From the NCBI GenBank assembly GCA_011799875.1, contig CM022303.1:191877700-191941699 (forward strand): DNA of 64,000 nucleotides, written 5' to 3'. The stretch is from Thinopyrum elongatum. Its lineage: Eukaryota; Streptophyta; Magnoliopsida; Poales; Poaceae. Position 1 is the first letter of the stretch. Every line of letters begins with the position of its first letter. Below the pieces are notes generated by a model. That model saw only the letters and a list, made by a program, of their open reading frames with translations. It searched no databases and was not told the origin of the DNA. This document shows positions 57,501 to 64,000 of this stretch, piece by piece. The translations under genes were made by a program, and so were the position numbers.

Positions 57501-60500
57501 CGGAAGCATCTCCACAAATGGAGGATGGCAACCAATGCACCGTGGATGACCTGGAAGAAATAAATATTGGTACGACTGATGATCCTCGTCCAATTTTTAT
57601 TAGCAAACATTTGTCCAAAGAAAATAAACTAAAATATCATGAGTTCCTGCATGCAAATAGAGATGTATTCACTTGGACTTATGAAGAAATGCCTGGGTTG
57701 GACCCAAACATAGCTGTCCATCGCCTTGCTGTGCGAGATGACGCCGCACCAGTGAAGCAAGCTCAAAGAAAGTATCGGCCTGAAATACTTCCACAAATAA
57801 AAGCCGAGGTCGACAAACTCATAGCCGCAGGGTTCATTAGAGAAGTCAAATATCCCACATGGGTCTCTAGTATTGTACCGGTTAAAAAGAAAAATGGTCA
57901 AACACGCATATGTGTAGATTTCAGGGATATGAATAAAGCATGTCCCAAAGATGATTTCCCAATACCTATCTCTGAAATACTAGTCGATGCTACTATGGGG
58001 CATGAAATATTTTCCTTCATGGATGGGTACTCCGGCTATAATCAAATTAAAATGGCGCCGGAAGATGAGGAGTTAACAACATTCCGCACACCTAAAGGCA
58101 TATATTGCTATAAAGTAATGCCTTTTGGATTGAAAAATGCTGGGGCGACATATCAACGAGCAATGACAATCATCCTAGATGGGTTGTTATATGTGATTGT
58201 CAAATGTTATATAGACGACGTAGTTGTGAAATCAAAGCACGAACAAGACCACTTGAAACACCTTGAAATGGTTTTCGAGCGTCTCAGGCAACATAATCTA
58301 AAAATGAACCCCATGAAGTGCGCGTTCGGAGTTTCCTCTGGGAAGTTCCTCGGTTTTGTGGTTACAAAGAATGGTATTCAGATCGATCCAAGTAAAATAA
58401 AAGTGATTGTTAAGATGCCACCACCCACAAACTTACATGAACTAAAACGTTTCCAAGGCCACCTAGCATATATTAGGAGGTTTATCTCGAATTTGTCGGG
58501 GAGGTGCAAACCTTTTTCGCGACTTATGAAAAAAGGAGTCCCTTTTGAATGGGATCAAGCATGCCAAAACGCATTCCTAGAAATTAAGAAATATTTGATA
58601 AACCCTCATGTTTTAGGTGCACCGATTAAAGACCGACCACTAATTCTCTATACCGCTGCTATGCCTACTTCACTGGGTGCTCTCCTAGCGCAAAATAATG
58701 AGGCAGGAAAGGAAACGTCCCTGTATTATCTTAGCCGCACTTTGGTAGAGGCCGAGTGCAACTATGCAGACATGGAAAAAATATGTCTCGCACTAGTGTT
58801 CGCTGCACAAAAGTTGCGACACTACATGTTAGAACACAATGTGCATCTAGTCTCGAGAGCAGACCCGCTCAGATATATCTTAAGTAAAATGGTGCTCTCA
58901 GGGAGACTAGCTAAATGGGCAATGTTTTTGTCACAGTTCGACATCACATACATACCGCAAAAGGCCATAAAAGGCCAAGCTTTGGCCAACTTTCTAGCGG
59001 CGCATCCGATCCCCGATGATTTTCCTATAGATGATGACTTGCCAGATGAGGACGTATTCGCCACGACGGTTACAAAAACAACATGGCAAATGTACTTCGA
59101 TGGCGCTTGTCGGCAATCTGGGGCAGGCGCCGGAGTTGTTTTCATTACACCTAATGAAGGGGTGATCCCATACTCATTTACCCTAACTTCAGCGGTGTCA
59201 AATAATTCAGCCGAATATGAAGCTCTTATCATTGGGCTTGAAATAGCAATAAACATGGGGCTTGATACACTCTCTATTTATGGGGACTCACAATTAGTGA
59301 TTAATCAACTGATGGGGACCTACATGGTAAAGAAACAAGAATTGTTGCCATATTTCAAAAGGGCAAAAGAGCTCCTAGCTATGTTCACAGATCTAAATAT
59401 TCAACACATAGTTAGAAATCAAAACAATAAGGCTGACGCCTTAGCCGGTTTAGCTGCTAGTATGTCACTAGACTCACATGAAATGATGGACGCACACATA
59501 GAGGAACGAAGAATACTGCCAATATTTGTTGAAGAAGAAGAAATGATAATATCTTCTACAATGACAGCTGACGTATGCGAAATTGAGGCAGGGGATTGGC
59601 GAGCACCATTCCTCGAATATCTACTTCATGGATACCTACCTCTTGATGCTAGCGAAAGATCTAGAATCCGCAAAAGATCAATCCATTACACATGCATCAA
59701 CGACATACTCTATAGGCGTTCCCACGATGGCATATTATTGCGCTGCCTTGCTGGAAATGAAATTATGGAGGCCTTAAACGAGGTGCATGCTGGAATATGT
59801 GGCTCACACCAATCAGGTCCTAAATTGCACTACCAATTAAGGCGTCTAGGTTACTATTGGCCCACAATGTTTGAATTCGCCACTAAATTTGCAAAGAAAT
59901 GCCATGAAAGCCAAGTGCATGCTGACTTTATACATCAGCCGCACGAACCACTCCATGCGACAAGTATGTCTTGGCCTTTTGAAATGTGGGGAATGGATAT
60001 AGTTGGGCCAATTCATCCACCATCGTCCAAAGGTCACAAATTCATTTTAGCAGCAACATACTATTTTTCTAAGTGGGCTGAACTTACACCACTAAAGGAA
60101 GACAAAGCGGAGAATGTAGAACATTTTATAAGAACACAACTCATTTATCGCTTTGGCGTTCCTTCTCGGATTATGTCTGATAATGGAACTCCTTTTAAAA
60201 ACAAACAAGTGGAGAAATTATGCTCAAAGTTTAAGATAGACCATCATTATTCCACGGCATATAATCCAGCCACCAATGGTCAAGCAGAAGATTTCAACAA
60301 AACTCTTTGCAAGTTACTAAAGAAAGTTGTATCAAAAACTAAGCGTGACTGGCATGAAAAGCTTCTCGAAGCCTTGTGGGCTTATAGAACCACAACACGC
60401 ACGCCGACAGGAATGACACCTTATTCCTTAGTATTTGGAGGAGAAGCCGTTCTACCTTTGGAGGTACAGATCACGTCATTGAGAGTCGCTACACATGAAA

Positions 60501-60847
60501 ATTTGTCGGAAGAAAAATCAATACAATTACGTCTCGATGAATTGGATAGACTAGAAGGAAGATGACTTCAAGCTTTGCAAAATCTTGAGGCATACCAAGC
60601 TAGGATGTCGCGAGCATTTGACAAACGAGTCAAAAGAAGGTCGTTCAAACAAGGAGATCTAGTACTTGCGGTCGTCCGTCCTATGAATATCACGCGACGG
60701 ATGAAAGGAAAATTTGAACCAAAATGGGAAGGTCCCTTCGTCATAAAAGAGGTTTATTCTAGCGGCGCATATAGAATCATATCACCGTATGGGAAATACT
60801 CGCCGGCACTAGTAAATGGGAAATTCCTTAAGCGTTATTATGCATAG

Positions 60848-61220
60848 AAAAAAATATATACACTCCATACCCTCACGAGTCTAAACTGGGGCACATAAGA
60901 AAAAATATACTTCATACCCTCATGATTCTAAACTGGGGCACATAAGAAAAAATATACTCCAACGACTTACGAGTATAAACTGTGATGCAAAGAAAAGAAA
61001 TCATCAAGCGTACTCCATACCCTCATGAGTATAAACTGGGGCACAGAAAATGTCACTCCAATAAACTTACGAGTCTAAACTGTGGCATAAACAAAATCAC
61101 TCCAATAAATTTACGAGTCTAAACTGTGGCACTTAGAATAAAATAAATAAATTTTGCTCCAATATCTTACGAGTTTAAACTGTGACATTTCAGAAAATGT
61201 TCCATACCATCACGAGCTTA
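60848..61220 (+). repeat. Tandem repeats after Tat pol
   Basis: A unit of about 50-65 bp, with ACTCCATACCCTCACGAGTC and TAAACTGGGGCACA halves, recurs about seven times. Short tandem arrays between pol and the 3' LTR are common in the Tat lineage. Confidence 0.75.
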
Positions 61221-61490
61221 AACTAAAAAAATGATGAATCAAGAAATTATAAAAAGAAATAATAAGGCTACGAGCCATAAACAAGAAAACTGTAAATAAA
61301 TAAAGGTTGCGGCATGAAATGTATAGGGTCGTTTAAGCTAGCTCATGCGCTAGTACAGAAAGTCCATATGAAGAGAGCTTAGCTAAATAAAAGTGTTGCA
61401 TTGTCCGCAATCATGTGTGAATAAACAAATGACATGGCCGAGATAAGCAAAGAGAAGATGGAAAATAATAAGGCAAAGCAAAAAGGGGTT
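61221..61490. other. Spacer downstream of the antisense gene
   Basis: AT-rich. Probably the 3' UTR and flank of the minus-strand gene. No ORF. Confidence 0.4.
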
Positions 61491-63721
61491 TCAGTTTGGC
61501 GCGGAACGCCAATTCTTCAAGTTGCCGATGATGCTTGCAATTTCGCTGCCTAGCGAGGATACCTTCTCCTCAAGAACCTTCAATTCCTGTACACCTTTTG
61601 CATTGACCTCAAGCAAATTTTCACGCAGCTTCTTGGCTTCGGATTGCTTCGCTAATTGTTCCAACTCCAGCTGCGTAATAGCTTCTTCAGTCACCCGCAA
61701 CGTGGAGGTAGCTGCCTTCAGTTGCACACCAAGGTCTTCCACGACCTTCTTCTCCTCTTCACACTGCTTCTTCAAGGCTAACATTTTCTTGGACGTAGCT
61801 TTCAAAGTGTCTTCAAGCAATCCACTTTCCGTCTCCGCTGCGTTAACAACTTCAGCCTGTTTCTGAGAATGATCATCAATTCCTTTGCGCTCTCCTTGCA
61901 TTTCATTTGAAAAAGAAATGAGTTTTTGCAAGTCAGTGCGAACAGTGGCAATTCGAGGAACAATATCCCCAGTCGGCAGCATCAAATAGACTGCTTGAAG
62001 AATGTCATGGCGCTGAGGATCTGCTATAGTGGAATCATTTAAGCCTTCGATGGCCCTCGCCAGCGCCTTGTCGATGGTCTCTACAAAAAGCTCAATGATA
62101 GAAGAAACGTCCGTGGATGGCATCGCCAACTGAGTGGATGTTTCCTCGTCCACAAACGGAGCATCCTCTACAAAATAAATAAATAAATAAATTATCTTGC
62201 AAAAAAAACAGTATAGCAAACAAATGAATAAGAGCTATATAAGCTACCATGTGTAGAAGCGGACAAAGTGTTTAAAGCATCAGCTGTTGGAGGTAGGTTT
62301 GAGTCTGGATGTGGCGAAACAATGGTAGGATCAGAAGTCGAGCCCGATACACTATAATCATCCACGGTTAAATTATCTAGGTCACCTAGACCATGATCTA
62401 TGTCTCCACTAAGTACCCCATCGAGTACTGCACCACTAAGGTCACCCACGTGGAGAGGCACATCCAATTCTATTGGACCAAAATCATTCTCAACATCAAT
62501 GGTGTTAATCTTTCTTCTGATAGCGGGCCTTGCGTCCTCCAAAGAGCTATTTTCAGTCATGTGAGCTTCTTCTTCCCCATCAGTCAAAGTCTTTTGGACA
62601 GAAGAAGAGCATGCGACAGCATCCTTAACCTTTCGCTTCTTCTATTAAAAGGAGATATAAAAAAAAAATGAGACAAAGAAAGGAGCAAACGAACTATGGT
62701 AGTACCAAATATATATAGATGTATATATCTGGACATGGAGTATGTGAGCTCGAGCTCACATGCACCCTTTGCTACAGTAAAATCGAAAAAAATATTTAAA
62801 ATGTTCAAAAAAATCTGAAATTTTTTGGCAACAAGCATTGATGTGTGTTACACATGCGTGCCAATTTTTGTGATGAAATGACATTTGTGGAGGTCTCGGC
62901 AAAAAAGACAAAATCATGCTAAAAAAAACTGTTTTTGGAAGCATTTTGGAGCATCGATTTTGTTTTTTTCACCGAGACCTGCATGAATGTCATTTTGTCA
63001 TGATATTTTGCACGCATTTGAAAAATACATCAATGTTTGTTGTAAAAAAAAATCAGATTTTTTTAAAAAATTTAAATATTTTTTCGATTTTACTGTAGCA
63101 AAAGGTGCATGTGAGCTTGAGCTCACAAGAGCACTTTCGTATATATCTCACCTTTTTAGAGTTGATTAAAGGTTCATCATTCGAGAGAAAGCCAGACAGA
63201 ATGGGATGCCGGTGGTCCATAATTCTCTTTTCATTCAATTTGATGGCTGCAATATGCTCTTCCTTACCCCTGGCGGAGACTTCCTTTATAACAACAAAAT
63301 CATTTTCTGAAAGCCTGCGAGGAACTATGTACTCCTCTCCGTGTTTCAGAAAATTACGTTTCCACGGATTATAATTCTGGGCATTCAAAATGCCCGGGCG
63401 GAGAGTATTGAATATGTTATTAAATGGTTTCATAAATCCCACCCACCAGTTGTTCCAGGTCACAGAAGAAAATGCCTCGTGTGAATCATTAAGAAGGTAC
63501 TGGAACTCTCCCTGGTCCGAGCGTAACAGATGCGACCAATACGCATATGCAACTCCAGTATCCTCCTTTGTGTACACGCTGACTAACGGAGCATAGGGCA
63601 CTTGTTTTCTCAAAGTAAGTTGTCGTGCAACTTGATCAGGATGATATGGCTCCGCTATGCAAAGATCATCAACATCGGTAGCACGCCGCCAGGGAAGCAT
63701 ACCCCGATGGGAAGAAATGGT
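61491..63721 (-). CDS. Antisense gene in Tat: plant-mobile-domain-like N-part, coiled-coil C-part (5' truncated)
   Basis: Three minus-strand exons: 63721-63152 (open at the 5' edge), 62641-62248 and 62167-61491. They total 1641 nt (547 codons) with matching phases; donors are AAG|GTGAGA and ATG|GTAGCT, acceptors TTAATAG and TTTGTAG. Exon 1 has M-L-P-W-R-R and P-Y-H-P-D-Q-V-A-R-Q-L, then W-W-V-G-F-M-K-P-F, resembling the plant mobile domain (aminotransferase-like, PMD). Exon 2 opens with K-K-R-K, a possible nuclear signal, and is acidic. Exon 3 is a long coiled coil (E-E-E-K-K-V-V-E-D-L, L-E-L-E-Q-L-A-K). The N-terminus is lost at 63722, where an LTR begins. Antisense accessory ORFs near the 3' LTR are known in Tat/Grande elements. 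The PMD call is by motif memory. Confidence 0.6.
62744..63126. mobile_element. Foldback MITE in intron 1 of the antisense gene
   Basis: About 383 bp forming an almost complete hairpin. Left arm GTGAGCTCGAGCTCACATGC then TTTGCTACAGTAAAATCG; the right arm is its complement ending GAGCTTGAGCTCAC. The arms extend about 190 bp each, meeting near 62935. No target duplication is obvious. It lies wholly between donor 63151 and acceptor 62642. Confidence 0.75.
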
Positions 63722-64000
63722 TGTCGGTGTCAAAACCGGCCGATCTCGGGTAGGGGGTCCCGAACTGTGCGTCTGAGGATCGAAGGTAATCAAGGGACAA
63801 AGGGAACACGATGTTTACCCAGGTTCGGGCCCTCTTAATGGAGGTAAAACCCTACGTCCTGCTTGATTGTATTTGATGAGCATGGGGGTTACAAGAGTTG
63901 ATCTACCTCGAGATCGTAATAGCTAAACCCTAGATGTCTAGCCTATGGATATTATGATAGCCTCTACAGACTAAACCCTCTGGTTTATATAGACACCGGA
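63722..64000 (+). repeat. Start of a Gypsy LTR (TGTCGGTGTCAAAACC), runs off the window
   Basis: TGTCGGTGTCAAAACCGGCC, then GGGTAGGGGGTCCCGAACTG, matches a widespread Triticeae Gypsy LTR start. A GGTTTATATAGACACCGG TATA-like region is at the window end. It is either the 3' LTR of the Tat element or a new insertion at ATGGT (63717-63721). Confidence 0.7.

Larger units (their letters stand above)
42741..60847 (+). pseudogene. gag-pol: Tat gag-pol, split by two insertions, three in-frame stops
   Basis: Segments 42741-43119, 51824-53065 and 54582-60847 total 7887 nt, exactly 2629 codons, once the duplicated target sites are left out. Gag has basic K-R-K-M-R-A-A-R-K-R-V and a knuckle C-H-Y-H-x4-G-H-x4-C (55650-55692). 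Protease has D-G-G-S-A (56575), RT has V-D-F-R-D-M-N-K-A-C-P-K-D (57916) and Y-I-D-D (58209), a first RNase H follows near 58640, an archaeal-type RNase H starts Y-F-D-G-A-C (59095), and integrase has H-x-G-x-C-G-S-H (59782), M-D-I-V-G-P (59993), S-D-N-G-T (60177) and N-G-Q-A-E (60280). Stops: TGA 52201, TAG 54848, TGA 60563. The integrase zinc site reads C-H-E-S, so one cysteine is Ser. Inactive, but otherwise well kept. Confidence 0.9.
42622..63721 (+). mobile_element. Tat-lineage Gypsy retrotransposon with nested insertions and antisense gene
   Basis: The host element of this region. Evidence: primer site, long gag-pol frame with K-A-C-P-K-D-D-F-P in RT, a second (archaeal-type) RNase H before integrase, tandem repeats after pol, and an antisense gene before the presumed 3' LTR, all usual for the Tat lineage. 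It is interrupted by an Angela-type element (43120-51818), a solo LTR (53066-54576) and a MITE (62744-63126). The 3' limit is set where another LTR begins at 63722. That LTR could be its own 3' LTR, since the purine-rich GATGGGAAGAAATGG precedes it. Confidence 0.8.

Overview
This is intergenic DNA of a large, repeat-rich grass genome. The Angela/BARE-type Copia LTRs, Athila-type LTRs starting TGATACGTC, Caspar-like CACTA ends and a Tat-lineage Gypsy element together point to the Triticeae (wheat, Aegilops, rye or barley). No ordinary host gene can be supported. Almost everything is a transposable element or a gene fragment inside one. Family names come from memory of Triticeae repeats, not from a search.

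Layout. 1-1300: AT-rich DNA with a duplicated exon-like segment. About 2039-17327: a CACTA element (A) in inverted orientation, carrying a GRF-like fragment, three unidentified gene-like ORFs and a 505-bp tandem array. A full-length Angela-type Copia element lies within it at 7277-15964. 17328-19909: minus-strand LTR remnant. 19910-21473 and 32229-32756: 3' end and split 3' LTR of an Athila-type Gypsy element. 21474-32225: second CACTA element (B), inserted into that LTR with a TCA target duplication. B carries a coiled-coil gene, a roughly 498-bp tandem array and a small four-exon B3-domain gene, and is itself hit by a 4160-bp solo LTR (25437-29596, TSD AAATG). 32757-42290: poorly classified DNA with a 1-kb TIR element, a nearly identical 0.6-kb direct repeat 5.4 kb apart, a LINE-like retroposon with a 14-bp TSD (36250-37718) and a spliced gene-like fragment on the minus strand. 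42622-63721: a Tat-lineage Gypsy element. Its gag is interrupted by a second Angela-type element (43120-51818) and by a solo LTR (53066-54576, TSD GGCAG). Downstream of pol it carries an antisense three-exon gene with a plant-mobile-domain-like region, and a foldback MITE sits in that gene's first intron. 63722-64000: start of another Gypsy LTR.

How parts fit together. The Tat gag-pol frame is conserved exactly across both insertions: 379 + 1242 + 6266 nt = 2629 codons once the duplicated target sites are removed, with three in-frame stops. The two CACTA elements share one TIR type, 83-bp subterminal repeats and homologous tandem arrays in opposite orientation, so they are inverted members of one family. 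The most unusual items are the antisense mobile-domain gene in the Tat element and the gene-carrying, array-bearing CACTA pair.
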